The notes under the pieces: generated by a model | Databases searched by the model: none | Seen by the model: the letters and a program-made list of their open reading frames with translations, nothing else | What the model was told of the DNA's origin: nothing | Part shown: positions 53,734 through 62,978 of the stretch, in pieces | Position numbering within the stretch: position 1 is the stretch's first letter | Layout of the letters: every line of letters begins with the position of its first letter | Assembly: GCA_900550105.1 (NCBI GenBank) | Contig: URQW01000002.1 | Coordinates: forward strand, 54,832-118,831 | Direction: 5' to 3' | DNA: 64,000 nucleotides | From: an uncultured Pelosinus sp. | GTDB lineage: Bacteria; Bacillota; Negativicutes; UMGS1260 | Made by a program: the position numbers and the translations under genes

Positions 53734-55326
53734 TTAGCCAAGGAAAAACCGCATATAGTTTACGAAAAACACCCAGAAGCCAAGCATCACCGTATAGATA
53801 AGGCAGTAGCCCACAGTAGAGCGAAGAATATCGCCTTCAATACCGATTTGATTCGTTGCGGAAGTGGCAATGGCTATACTTTGCGGTGAAATCATTTTTC
53901 CCGCTGTAGCGCCCGATGTATTAGAAGCAGTAATCCAGGTCGGATCGGCGCCAATCTGTAGAGCCGTCTGCTTCTGCAATGACCCAAAAAGCACATTAGC
54001 ATTCGTGTCACTGCCGGTTACAAAGGTTCCCAGTGTCCCGATAATAGGGGCAATGAAGGGATAGGCGCCGCCTGTTGTCATGGCTAGCGCATAGGCGATA
54101 TCTGAAATCATACCAGAATAGCTCATAATTTTAGCCATAGCTACAATCGTAATGACGGTCAGTGAAGTTTTCTGCAATTGCTTTAAGGTTTTACCCGTTA
54201 CGTCACGGAGATCCTGCCAAGATGCTTTTTGCAGTCTAGCTGAAAGCAATGACCCCAGCAAAATCAGCGTTCCTGGAGTAAGAATCCATTCAATGGAAAT
54301 CGGATTGCCACCGGGACCGGAATAAATATGAACTGTTGTACTAAGATTCCGTAAGGCTTCATTTAAAGCGGGGAAAATGACTTCATTCGTACCTAGAATA
54401 AAAATAAGCAAGAAAAAGTAAGGCGACCAAGCAATCAGCTGTTCCTTAAGATTCGTCTGAAAAGTAGCCTCACTTTCTAACCCAGCCGCAGCTTCATCAG
54501 GAAAACGCCAAACTTTTTTGGGCGGTGAAATTTTATTAATCACTACAATTGCCAGCATCGACATAATCGAACCGACGATAGAAGTCAGTTCTGGTCCAAT
54601 ATAAGCTGCAATAAAGAGCTGTGGTACGGCAAAAAAAGCGCCAGCAGCGACAGACATCAGGAAAACGCCGCGAAAACCAGAAGTTTTTTTGGTAATTAGC
54701 CAAATCAAAGCCAGCGGAATCACCAGGATAAACGGCGTAAGTTGAATCGCGCAATCCAAGGTTAAACGAAGCACATCGACATCAGCCACTTTCGCTAAAG
54801 TGATAACAGGCAAGCCTACGCCGCCAAAGGCGACCGGAACGGTATTGGCAATAAGACATACCACCGAAGCAAAAAAAGGTGGAAAGCCTAAACTGATTAA
54901 AATAGCGGCAGGAATGGCTACAGCCGTACCAAAACCGGCTGCCGATTCTAAAAAAGCGCCAAATCCCCAGGCAATTAATAAGGCCTGAACCCGCCGATCC
55001 TGAGAAAAGCTGGCCATTAATCCTTTGATTTTATCCATAGCGCCAGTTTGTACAGTCATATTATAGGTAAAAATAGCAGAAAAAATAACGAGAATGATCG
55101 GCCATAAGGCCAAAACGACGCCATCAGCAATGCCGAGAAAAACAAGATTTCCCGGCATCTGCCAAACAAATAAAGCCAAGACAGCGCTGAGGATGAGAGC
55201 CACGAAACAAGTTTTATGTGCCGCCAATTTCCAGACACCAAGTCCTAACAGGAGCCAAGTAAGGGGAATCAGCGCCAAAAGTGCTGATACTTCTATTCCT
55301 AGGGGATGGGGAACGATTTGCCACAT
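53734..55326 (-). CDS. lldP: L-lactate permease
   Basis: 530-residue LctP/LldP-family symporter with about twelve to fourteen membrane segments. Family marks include MWQIVPHPLGIEVSALLALIP, AWGFGAFLESAAGFGTAVA, IANTVPVAFGGVG and GSDTNANVLFG. The ATG at 55326 is taken because GGAG lies nine bases upstream and the sequence aligns there; the longer frame to 55407 overlaps a promoter-like region. It is last in the lcd gene string and would supply lactate to the acrylate pathway. A separate promoter and a 17-bp palindrome lie just upstream. Confidence 0.92.
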   Translation of the reverse strand: MWQIVPHPLGIEVSALLALIPLTWLLLGLGVWKLAAHKTCFVALILSAVLALFVWQMPGNLVFLGIADGVVLALWPIILVIFSAIFTYNMTVQTGAMDKIKGLMASFSQDRRVQALLIAWGFGAFLESAAGFGTAVAIPAAILISLGFPPFFASVVCLIANTVPVAFGGVGLPVITLAKVADVDVLRLTLDCAIQLTPFILVIPLALIWLITKKTSGFRGVFLMSVAAGAFFAVPQLFIAAYIGPELTSIVGSIMSMLAIVVINKISPPKKVWRFPDEAAAGLESEATFQTNLKEQLIAWSPYFFLLIFILGTNEVIFPALNEALRNLSTTVHIYSGPGGNPISIEWILTPGTLILLGSLLSARLQKASWQDLRDVTGKTLKQLQKTSLTVITIVAMAKIMSYSGMISDIAYALAMTTGGAYPFIAPIIGTLGTFVTGSDTNANVLFGSLQKQTALQIGADPTWITASNTSGATAGKMISPQSIAIATSATNQIGIEGDILRSTVGYCLIYTVMLGFWVFFVNYMRFFLG

Positions 55327-55345
55327 GTAGATCATCTCCATTCTC

Positions 55346-55403
55346 ATAGTACAAAAAGTAAAGACTAATATGTCAAGTCTTAATATTGCGAAAATTTTTC
55401 GCA
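55346..55403 (-). promoter_or_regulatory. Promoter and palindromic operator before lldP
   Basis: TTGACA (55376-55371) and TACTAT (55351-55346) are 19 bp apart on the minus strand. Just upstream is a 17-bp palindrome, TGCGAAAA-A-TTTTCGCA (55403-55387). Both fall at the 3' end of the truncated acyl-CoA dehydrogenase frame. Confidence 0.5.
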
Positions 55404-56194
55404 TCATTATTGCTATAACATTGTTCTTGCTGCCATAACTGGCTCATATAGCTGAAAGTCGCACGGGAATGGCCCAGCGCATGGACAGCAATGCTAGCAC
55501 GGACTATATGAATCGCCGCTATAGCGATTTTACAGCCATCGCCTTCTTCTCCCAGGCGCGCCGTTTCTTCCACAGAGCAATGATTCATGATCATAGTGGT
55601 TTGCATTGGCTTTGCCTGATCATATTCTGTCTCGTCGCATTCAAAGGAGAGGCCCCGCTTTCCCTTGTCGACGATAAAAGCACTTACGCCGAAGAATTTT
55701 TGCGTACGATCCGTTGCTGCAAAGACAATTGCCTGATCGGCACTCGAAAAGCTCTGATAAAGCACTTTCCGCCCGTTCAGAATATAGCGTTTGCCATCTT
55801 TAATCGCCGTACAGCCCTCTTTATACAAGTCTTGCGTCATGGAGCTTTCCGCTAAAGCAAAAGAAGTAATCTTTCTCCCTGACAGTAAATCAACAAGATA
55901 TTTCTGCTTTTGTTCCTCCGTACCAAACTGAAAAATAGGCCAACAGCCTAAGATAATGTGATTGGAAAAAGCCATGCCTAATGGGGCAGACAGCCGGAAG
56001 ATTTCTTCGGCGACAATCGCAAAATCAGTGAAACTACCATCGGCTCCGCCATATTTTGCAGGAAAGGCCAGGCCCAAAAGGCCGGCCTCTCCTAATATGG
56101 TAAAAGCCTTACGAAGCGGGAAAGACTGCGGAGACTTCTCTTCCATCAAAGGAACAATGCTTTTTTGTAAAAACGCTTTGATTTTCTCGCGCAT
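55373..56194 (-). pseudogene. Truncated acyl-CoA dehydrogenase
   Basis: 273 codons, against about 380 for intact family members. The N-terminal helical domain and the middle beta domain are recognisable (GLAFPAKYGGADG, FALAESSMTQDLYKEG, RLGEEGDGCKIAIAAI), but the usual FALTEAxAGTDA is altered. After ALGHSRATFSYMSQLW the frame ends with about 20 non-homologous residues, so most of the C-terminal helical domain and the catalytic YEGT Glu are missing. It lies between lcdB and lldP where an acryloyl-CoA reductase would be expected. The start has GAGGTGG upstream, so translation may persist. Confidence 0.75.
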
Positions 56195-56211
56195 GATTTC
56201 CACCTCGGTTT

Positions 56212-57333
56212 TTAAGCAAGCATTTCCACAAAACTTTGAATCCGTGTTTTTGCTTGTTCGAACGAGACGGTTTGCTGGTCGATTTCGAGCATTAAACTTT
56301 TTACGCCCGCTTCTTCCATTTCACGATACATTACCGGATAGTCCCATTCTTCCGGATCACAGAATTTCATCATACAGACAATCACTGCATCAGCGCCATA
56401 TTTATGGACCATGTCGATCAGCATAGAACCACGCGGCTTTTTCGTATTGACAGCGAGGGAACAGCCATCAAAATTCTGCCAGGCTTTCGCCAAGGCGTAG
56501 AGCGGGTCACGATGGTTTGGCGTATCGACTCTTACTTGACGACTTTCTTGCGCTAAATCATCGGCCACAACAGCAATATTAAATTCCTGAAGCAACGCCA
56601 AAAATTCATTCGGTTCGGCTGTTATGCCTGTTAGTACGACTCGTTTTCCCTGCCAAGGAGTGATAGGTAAAACAGTGATTGCTGCAATCAGTTGCTGCAA
56701 TAAGGCCGTATGCTTGGCTTTGTCCATAAAGAGACGCGCTTTCATAACAGCATGACGGTCTATAGGGTTAATCACTTGCGGATAAGCAGCCGCGATTTCT
56801 AAAAAGAGACGTGTGGCCTGTTTATTCGCATTATACACAGCAATCGCTTTCTGAATTGCTTCTGTCGAAATGGTAACGCCAAGAATCTTTTCCAGCTTGG
56901 CTTTCACAATTTTATATTCTTCCACGAGGAATTGATTGGCTGATTCCAATTTACGATTTTGCGGATGAGTAAAAACAATAACTGGCGCTGTTCCCTTCCA
57001 TTTCTGACTGAGACATTTCAGTGTATCACAGGGAACCGACATGAGAATCGCGTCAAAAATATCGTAGGCGCCTTCGAGTTCCATTTCCATGACAGACTGC
57101 ATGATTGAACAAGCAAAGGCTGGTAGATAGGTAGGCGCTTTCTTGATCTGTTTCTGACCGCCCCAAATTCCTACAGGCAGATAGCCTGAGGCATAAATAA
57201 GTTCTTCCGGCGCATAGTAAGGGAGAACGCCTACAGCGCCTTTACCTGTTGCAGCTTTATGTTCCTGAATTGATTTTTGCGGCTGAGCGGCAAATTCAGT
57301 GAATTGCTGTAATAATGCCTTGATCTGTTCCAT
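56212..57333 (-). CDS. lcdB: Lactoyl-CoA dehydratase subunit B
   Basis: 373-residue subunit of the 2-hydroxyacyl-CoA dehydratase (HgdB/FldC) family that removes water from (R)-lactoyl-CoA by a ketyl-radical mechanism. Iron-sulphur cysteines occur in LPAFACSIMQ, MSVPCDTLKC and MMKFCDPEEWDYP. Stretches such as GTAPVIVFTHPQNRKLE, DDLAQESRQVRVD and GADAVIVCMMKFC match Anaerotignum (Clostridium) propionicum LcdB as I recall it, more closely than hydroxyglutaryl- or phenyllactyl-CoA dehydratases. Starts two nt before the end of the lcdA stop region, with GGAGG inside the lcdA end. Confidence 0.9.
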   Translation of the reverse strand: MEQIKALLQQFTEFAAQPQKSIQEHKAATGKGAVGVLPYYAPEELIYASGYLPVGIWGGQKQIKKAPTYLPAFACSIMQSVMEMELEGAYDIFDAILMSVPCDTLKCLSQKWKGTAPVIVFTHPQNRKLESANQFLVEEYKIVKAKLEKILGVTISTEAIQKAIAVYNANKQATRLFLEIAAAYPQVINPIDRHAVMKARLFMDKAKHTALLQQLIAAITVLPITPWQGKRVVLTGITAEPNEFLALLQEFNIAVVADDLAQESRQVRVDTPNHRDPLYALAKAWQNFDGCSLAVNTKKPRGSMLIDMVHKYGADAVIVCMMKFCDPEEWDYPVMYREMEEAGVKSLMLEIDQQTVSFEQAKTRIQSFVEMLA

Positions 57334-57335
57334 GA

Positions 57336-58601
57336 TTAACAACCTCCCTTTTTGGCTTGCGCTTCCATCATTTCACCTAAAGCCTGCACACGAGTATCAA
57401 ACTGGGCCGGTGAAAAATTATTCGGGTCTGCCTGGTCGCCGTCAAAGCTGACAAAAGGAAGGCCTGTTCTTTCTTTCAGCTGCTCTGCTGTTTCTACATT
57501 CAAAAAGCTCATAAGCTTACAGCTGCGGTTTAAATGATACACTACGCCGTCGGATTTACTCTTGGTGATAATGTCATAAAGTACATCCACTTTGTTCTCT
57601 AAACAGGTATTAATATAAACATTACTGTAAGATTCGCCCATGGCCCCAAGGTCCCCCGGCGTATAACTAAGATCCCACAAACCGGGATAGGCTGAACCAG
57701 TCATAATTGTTCCCTGGTTTTTCAGCGATTTAAAAGTATGTCCCAAATAAGGCCATACGGCAATTCCTTCCCAAGTTACGCGGTCCTTTTCGGCTCCTTT
57801 AAAGGCATAAACGCCATTTTTTAGGTTTTCTTCCAATTCATCAGCAAACTTTTTGAAAGTTTTTTCCGCATAATCACGGCTGCGGGCGCAAACAATGAGA
57901 GCCATATAGTTAAATAAATCAAAACAGTTTAAGGGTGATGGTTTATGGGCCGAAAGGTCGGCAATCCGTTTCCATTGCGCTACAGAACGCTGCGTCTGTT
58001 CCTGAACCGCTAAAAATTTATCAGGATCCAATTTCCTGCCGCTCAGTTTTTCTACTTGAGCGATGCCAGCACGAATCTGATCAGCAATATAAGCTTTGGC
58101 ATATTCGGGAATCGGCATGGTGTGATTAAAGGGAACATCAATGACGATACAAGGAATATTGAGCTCAGCCGCCAGGTTTTCATACCACTTTAACAAGGTA
58201 TTGCAAATGTTGTTGCAAGTAATAACAAAGTCAGGCAGCGGAACCTTAGCCGCTGGCGAATTGGCTAGTTTTTCTGGTGTTTTTCCCGTAATCGCCTGTT
58301 CTTTCAGTAATTCCATGTATCCCATATTGACTCGGCCATAGGAACAGCAGTCAATAGAATAGCCTTTATTCGCAGCGACTTCGAGCAGATCCTGCGAGCC
58401 TTTGCGAGCAGCAACTCCCGCAGCGTGGGTTTCCGGATAGACGAGGGCTACATCCATAGCCACGCAGAACTCACTTGGCGCAACCGATGCAGACCAAGCA
58501 ACAAGTCTCCCTTCGGCTTTTGCCTGACGAGCTTCCTCATCAAGCTGTTCCTGATAGTAAGCAAGTAATTGTTTGGAGCTCATGTTTTCTGTTTCATTCA
58601 T
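57336..58601 (-). CDS. lcdA: Lactoyl-CoA dehydratase subunit A
   Basis: 421-residue partner subunit. Typical stretches are LVAWSASVAPSEFCVAMDVA, YSIDCCSYGRVNMGYME, FVITCNNICNTLLKWYE, VIDVPFNHTMPIPEYAKAYI and HLNRSCKLMSFLNVETAEQL; cysteines in several of these ligate the second cluster. These are nearly the wording of C. propionicum LcdA as remembered. The start overlaps the lcdC stop by four bases (ATGA); a start six codons later is possible. The substrate lactate is supported by pct and lldP in the same unit. Confidence 0.9.
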   Translation of the reverse strand: MNETENMSSKQLLAYYQEQLDEEARQAKAEGRLVAWSASVAPSEFCVAMDVALVYPETHAAGVAARKGSQDLLEVAANKGYSIDCCSYGRVNMGYMELLKEQAITGKTPEKLANSPAAKVPLPDFVITCNNICNTLLKWYENLAAELNIPCIVIDVPFNHTMPIPEYAKAYIADQIRAGIAQVEKLSGRKLDPDKFLAVQEQTQRSVAQWKRIADLSAHKPSPLNCFDLFNYMALIVCARSRDYAEKTFKKFADELEENLKNGVYAFKGAEKDRVTWEGIAVWPYLGHTFKSLKNQGTIMTGSAYPGLWDLSYTPGDLGAMGESYSNVYINTCLENKVDVLYDIITKSKSDGVVYHLNRSCKLMSFLNVETAEQLKERTGLPFVSFDGDQADPNNFSPAQFDTRVQALGEMMEAQAKKGGC

Positions 58602-59407
58602 GCTAACGCCTTCTTTCTATTATTTTGCAATAAACCAAAGAGATCTTCATAGGCAAATAAGGCCGCGCCGAGCGCGCCGGCAAGCTGTGATTCCGGTAAA
58701 ACGATGACTTCCTGGGACAATTCTTTGGCAATCGCGGCAACAACGCCGCTATTTTTTGCAACGCCGCCACTCATAACCACATCGCCATCGATAGAACAGC
58801 GACGAATTAAACCGCAGGCCTTTACAGCTACAGACTGATGAATTCCGGCAATAATATTTTCTTTGGGTGTTCCCTGCGCTAGTTGGGAAATCACCTCAGA
58901 CTCAGCAAAAACAGTGCAAGTGCTACTAATCGCAGCTACCTCTTCAGCTCGGCTGCCATATTCAGCCATTTGGCTAATATCGATTTCTAAGATGCGGGCC
59001 ATAACTTCTAAAAAACGACCCGTACCGGCAGCGCATTTATCGCTCATAAAGAATTGATCAACCATGCCGCTTTGACTGAGCTTAATTGCCTTTAGATCTT
59101 GACCGCCAATGTCAATAATGAGCCGCACGCTGGGACAAAGATAGGCTACGCCTTTGGCATGACAGCTGATTTCACTGATTTGCTTATCTGCATCTTCGAT
59201 GCGAAACCGACCATAACCGGTAGCCGCAATCTTCTTGATGTCTTTGATCTGTAAATTGGCTTGTTTCACAACTTCCTGCATGACCCGCTGCGGCCCGGTT
59301 GATCCCGTACCGGCAGAAACAACAGCCGCGCCGACCACCTTAAGATCAGGATTTAAAATGACCGCTTTGGATGAAGTAGATCCCACATCAATTCCTAATA
59401 CATACAT
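58598..59407 (-). CDS. lcdC: Activator ATPase of lactoyl-CoA dehydratase
   Basis: 269-residue BcrAD/BadFG-type ATPase (HgdC/FldI homologue). It uses ATP to push a low-potential electron into the dehydratase. The ASKHA phosphate loops LGIDVGSTSSKAVI and LIIDIGGQDLKAI are intact, and the two cysteines that bridge the homodimer's 4Fe-4S cluster are in SDKCAAGTGRFLEV and ISSTCTVFAESEV. It lies between pct and lcdA, overlapping lcdA by ATGA. Confidence 0.94.
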   Translation of the reverse strand: MYVLGIDVGSTSSKAVILNPDLKVVGAAVVSAGTGSTGPQRVMQEVVKQANLQIKDIKKIAATGYGRFRIEDADKQISEISCHAKGVAYLCPSVRLIIDIGGQDLKAIKLSQSGMVDQFFMSDKCAAGTGRFLEVMARILEIDISQMAEYGSRAEEVAAISSTCTVFAESEVISQLAQGTPKENIIAGIHQSVAVKACGLIRRCSIDGDVVMSGGVAKNSGVVAAIAKELSQEVIVLPESQLAGALGAALFAYEDLFGLLQNNRKKALA

Positions 59408-59431
59408 TGAAAAAACCTCCTTGCCTCGCGC

Positions 59432-61003
59432 CTAACGTCCCTTAAGCATTGCCTGCAATCCCATAGTATCTGGTTGAAAAATCGCCGGATTCATTAAGGA
59501 CAGTTCCTGGCTGATCTTCGGTTGAAAATCCATTTGATCGAGAATATGAGTTTTGAGATCGACTCCTGGTGCAATCTCTGTAAGATAGAGACCATCGCTG
59601 CGCAGCTCAAATACGGCGCGTTCTGTTACATAGAGTACTTTTTGGTTATTTTGCGCGGCGTAAGCGCCGCTGAAGGTAACTTGGTCTACCGCAGTAATAA
59701 ACTTGTGCTCTTTGCCTTCCTGTTCGATCAACAGACTTCCCTGCTCTACCTTTGTTTTCAAACCATTAGCCGTAAAGGTACCACAAAATATTACCTTTTT
59801 AGAGTTTTGCGTAATATCAATGGAGCCGCCACAGCCAGCGAGCCGCGAACCAAAGCGGCTTACATTGATATTGCCTTGTTGATCAGCCTGCGCCATACCA
59901 ATACAAGCTAAATCAAGGCCGCCGCCATCATAGAAATCGAACTGGATTCCCTGTTCGAGCAGACAGTCGGCATTACGACTGCCGCCAAAACGCACACCGC
60001 CTTGCGGATTCCCGCCGACCGCGCCACCTTCTACAGTAAGGGTCATATAATCGCTGATACCCTCTTCGCCAGCAATCGCAGCAACATATTCCGGCGCGCC
60101 AATACCCAGATTAACGACAACGTTTTCAGCAAGTTCCATGGCTGCTCGGCGACCAATAATTTTTTTAGCGGAAAGCGGCAAAGGTTCCAGCGTACATTCT
60201 TCTGCCAGTCGCGCTTCACCGCAGAGACTGGGATCAAAACAACAGCCGAGACTTTGCTGCTGCGTTTCTTCAGGACCAATCACAACAGCGTAAACATAAA
60301 TTCCTGGAATTTTTACCAGTTTGGGATCTAATGTGCCGGCTTTTACAATTTTCTCGACTTGGACAATGACTTTACCGCCACAATTTTTTACGGCCTGCGC
60401 CATAGAGGTCGCATCAAAGGGCCCCAGTTCTTTTTCAAAAGAGATATTACCCGTTTCATCGGCGTAGGTGCCGCGAATAAAAGCCACATCAATCGGAAAG
60501 GTCTTGAAGAAGAGACGCTCTTTGCCATTAATTTGAATGACTTCCACTAAATCTTCTTGGGCCTTTTCGTTGATTTTGCCGCCGCTATTGCGTGGATCGA
60601 CAAAAGTATGAAGACCAACGTGACTGATCATGCCTTCACGTTTGGCCGCAATATCGCGATAGAGACAAGATAAAATGCCTTGCGGCAGATTGTAACCGGC
60701 AATTTTATTTTCTACAGCCAACTTGCTGAGCTTCGGCGCCAAATTCCAATGACCGGCAATAACCTTTCCTGTCATTTTTTCATGGGCAAAATGATCGGCG
60801 CCGCTGCCATCTTTATTGCCTTGCCCACCGGAATAAAAGAGAGTAAGGTTTTCCGGCTTTCCCGTAGTCAAAAATCGTTTTTCTAAAGCTTCACTGAGAG
60901 CTTCCGGCAGAGAACTGCCAACAAAACCGCCTGTAGTAATGGTCTGACCATCCTGAACCAGTGCTGCAGCCTGCTCTGCTGTGAGAACTGGAATTTTTCG
61001 CAT
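59432..61003 (-). CDS. pct: Propionate CoA-transferase (lactate-activating)
   Basis: 523-residue class I CoA-transferase with alpha and beta halves fused. The catalytic Glu is in VNLGIGAPEYVA (near residue 320). The N-terminus MRKIPVLTAEQAAALVQDGQ, IRGTYADETGNISFEKE, and RFGGSRNADCLLEQG resemble C. propionicum Pct, which moves CoA from propionyl- or acetyl-CoA to lactate. First gene of the lcd operon, with a -24/-12 promoter about 60 bp upstream. ATG at 61003 preferred to the GTG just before it. Confidence 0.93.
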   Translation of the reverse strand: MRKIPVLTAEQAAALVQDGQTITTGGFVGSSLPEALSEALEKRFLTTGKPENLTLFYSGGQGNKDGSGADHFAHEKMTGKVIAGHWNLAPKLSKLAVENKIAGYNLPQGILSCLYRDIAAKREGMISHVGLHTFVDPRNSGGKINEKAQEDLVEVIQINGKERLFFKTFPIDVAFIRGTYADETGNISFEKELGPFDATSMAQAVKNCGGKVIVQVEKIVKAGTLDPKLVKIPGIYVYAVVIGPEETQQQSLGCCFDPSLCGEARLAEECTLEPLPLSAKKIIGRRAAMELAENVVVNLGIGAPEYVAAIAGEEGISDYMTLTVEGGAVGGNPQGGVRFGGSRNADCLLEQGIQFDFYDGGGLDLACIGMAQADQQGNINVSRFGSRLAGCGGSIDITQNSKKVIFCGTFTANGLKTKVEQGSLLIEQEGKEHKFITAVDQVTFSGAYAAQNNQKVLYVTERAVFELRSDGLYLTEIAPGVDLKTHILDQMDFQPKISQELSLMNPAIFQPDTMGLQAMLKGR

Positions 61004-61062
61004 CACTTATTACCGCCCTTTCCTTGATGTACTGAACAAATTGAATTACGTCTATATCTCAA

Positions 61063-61080
61063 TGCATAAAGGATGCCAAA
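61063..61080 (-). promoter_or_regulatory. Sigma-54 promoter of the pct-lcd operon
   Basis: On the minus strand TTGGCATCCTTTATGCAT: the invariant GG and GC are exactly ten bases apart, as in the consensus TGGCAC-N5-TTGCA. It is 60 bp before the pct start and directly downstream of a sigma-54 activator gene. Confidence 0.88.
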
Positions 61081-61105
61081 TAAATTTGTCATTATCTTTG
61101 GAAAA

Positions 61106-61277
61106 TGCAAATTTTTCAGCCCAAATAACGCAAAAGTCAGCAGATTTACCGCTCTATTTTGCAGTAAAAATCGAAATGATGCATTTTGCCTCGGCCTGAT
61201 GCAAAAGTACAGCAAAAAAGATGCCTGTAAAATCAGAATTTTACAGGCATCTTTACCGATTGATGTATTTTGCATCA
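61106..61277. promoter_or_regulatory. Repeated TTTTGCA motifs, candidate activator-binding sites
   Basis: TTTTGC or its complement occurs at 61106 (TGCAAA), 61130, 61157, 61180-61189 (TGCATTTTGC), 61197-61206 (TGATGCAAAA) and 61268-61277 (TTTTGCATCA). The last two are exact inverse copies around the terminator hairpin. They are 30-200 bp upstream of the sigma-54 promoter, the normal place for enhancer sites. Confidence 0.6.
61213..61254 (-). terminator. Terminator of the sigma-54 activator gene
   Basis: AAAGATGCCTGTAAAAT and its exact complement (17 bp) with loop CAGA; a T-run follows on the minus strand. Confidence 0.92.
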
Positions 61278-61278
61278 C

Positions 61279-62661
61279 TTATTCAATGGAAAATCCATAT
61301 TTCTTCATTTTTCTCAGTACCGTACTTTGATTAATTCCTGTTATTTTAGCAATCGCTCGGCTGCTGTGACAAGATTGTAAGGCTTGCTGAAAAATCTTCC
61401 GTTCAATTTCGGCAACAGCATCAGGTATAGACAGCGAGTGCAGTGTAATTGGTTCGCCAGGCAGCGCCGCCGCTTTATTCAGCAGCGCTGAAGAAGTAAT
61501 CTCATCAGATAGCCCTTCCAGTGTAATGATATCGTCCCGACTCATCACAACCATTCGTTCAATGACGTGACGCAATTGCCGCACATTGCCTGGCCAATCA
61601 TAGTGAATCAATAGCTCCAATACCGTCTCATCGAGCTTTTTATTCTGTCCGTACCGCTCATTACAGAGATTTAAAAAATAAATACATAAAGAACGAATAT
61701 CATCTTGCCGCTCTCTGAGCGCTGGAATCTGCAAATGAATTACATTTAAGCGATAATATAAATCTTCACGAAACTTTTGCTCACTCACCATTTGCTTGAG
61801 ATTTTTATTGGTCGCTGCTAGAATTCGCACATCTACATCGAGTTCCTGACTATCACCGATTTTCGTAATTCGCCCGGTATCGAGGGCTCGTAGCAGTTTT
61901 ACCTGCAAATTGAAAGGAAGATCGCCAATTTCATCTAAAAACAAAGTCCCGCCATGGGCTGTTTCAAACAAACCCTTTTTGCCGTTTTTTCTCGCCCCAG
62001 TAAAAGCGCCGTTCGTATAACCAAAAAATTCCGATTCCAATAGATTCTCCGGAATGGCGCCGCAGTTTACCGCCACAAAGGGGCCTTGGCTGCGTCGACT
62101 CTGATCGTGAATATAACGTGCTACGACTTCTTTACCTACGCCGGATTCACCGGTAATCAACACCGTTACGTCAACAGATGCTACTTTTTCAGCCGCAAAC
62201 AACAGCTGCTTCATATTGGGACTAGCCGCGATCGGACCGGATACTTTATTGCGCTCATGCTCAAGGTCTTCACGCAGTTTGGCAAGCTCTGTCATATCAC
62301 GGCAATTGCCGATGACAAAACTAATATTCCCGTCGTCGTCAAACACAGGATTCGCTGTAACCATAATGACCTTGCCTGGGGACATGTCATAATGAATCCG
62401 CGTCGTCGATTTTTTATGATCTAACGCTTCTAAAATTGCAGCGGAAAAAACTCGTTTGGACCAGACCTCGCGAAAATTCCTTTGAATAATATCTTCTCGT
62501 TTAATATGGGTAGAGCGGCAATAAGCATCATTGACTAATACGACTGTTGCCTGACTATCAATAACGAGGATTCCATCATAAGACTGCTCAATGATCACGG
62601 TGATTTGATTATAAGAGAGATACCCTTCTACCTGATGTATATTTTGAAAAGTTGGAGCCAC
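61279..62661 (-). CDS. Sigma-54-dependent transcriptional activator with PAS domain
   Basis: 460 residues. An N-terminal PAS domain (about 17-130, DGILVIDSQATVVLVNDAY), an AAA+ domain with Walker A GESGVGKE, the sigma-54 contact loop GAFTGA, Walker B GTLFLDEIGDL and arginine-finger region, and a Fis-type helix-turn-helix (SSRAIAKITGINQSTVLRKM). It lacks a receiver domain, so it probably senses a small molecule, perhaps lactate or a CoA ester. GTG start behind GGAGGG. It is followed by a terminator and then by the sigma-54 promoter of pct, its evident target. Confidence 0.95.
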   Translation of the reverse strand: MAPTFQNIHQVEGYLSYNQITVIIEQSYDGILVIDSQATVVLVNDAYCRSTHIKREDIIQRNFREVWSKRVFSAAILEALDHKKSTTRIHYDMSPGKVIMVTANPVFDDDGNISFVIGNCRDMTELAKLREDLEHERNKVSGPIAASPNMKQLLFAAEKVASVDVTVLITGESGVGKEVVARYIHDQSRRSQGPFVAVNCGAIPENLLESEFFGYTNGAFTGARKNGKKGLFETAHGGTLFLDEIGDLPFNLQVKLLRALDTGRITKIGDSQELDVDVRILAATNKNLKQMVSEQKFREDLYYRLNVIHLQIPALRERQDDIRSLCIYFLNLCNERYGQNKKLDETVLELLIHYDWPGNVRQLRHVIERMVVMSRDDIITLEGLSDEITSSALLNKAAALPGEPITLHSLSIPDAVAEIERKIFQQALQSCHSSRAIAKITGINQSTVLRKMKKYGFSIE

Positions 62662-62785
62662 AAGTTTTCCCTCCTGCTCTTTGTTAGCGCAAACTTCTAA
62701 AAAAATTACATAATCCCTTGTAGATTTCTGTTTAGAAAATATTTTCCCTTCATGTCGCCAAGAAAAGCTCTTTTAAGCAAAATAG

Positions 62786-62850
62786 AAAAACCTCTTTATA
62801 GCGCAAGAGAGCTAGAGAGGGAGCTGTCTTCAAGCGTCAAAGAGGTTTTT
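62786..62850 (-). terminator. Terminator-like inverted repeat between acyl-CoA dehydrogenase and activator genes
   Basis: AAAAACCTCTTT and AAAGAGGTTTTT, perfect 12-base arms with a 41-base interior. It lies past the end of the acyl-CoA dehydrogenase gene and 125 nt before the activator start. Nothing else was recognised in 62662-62978. Confidence 0.65.
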
Positions 62851-62978
62851 CTTTCTATTTGATCTAAATCCTACTATTACAAGTCTACTGTCAACTATGA
62901 ATGATCTATTAAGTCTTCTCTATACTATCCCTCACTGATAAATCCTGCAACGAAAACCACCTGCATCAGAAATGAAAC

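Noticed and set aside
55373..55450. A frameshift that would restore the missing end of the truncated acyl-CoA dehydrogenase
   Set aside because: No dehydrogenase-like residues were found in the other frames past the break; the sequence is promoter and lldP start.
62786..62850. A T-box or other riboswitch before the sigma-54 activator gene
   Set aside because: Long perfect arms fit a terminator, but no T-box sequence or aptamer-like core was recognised.
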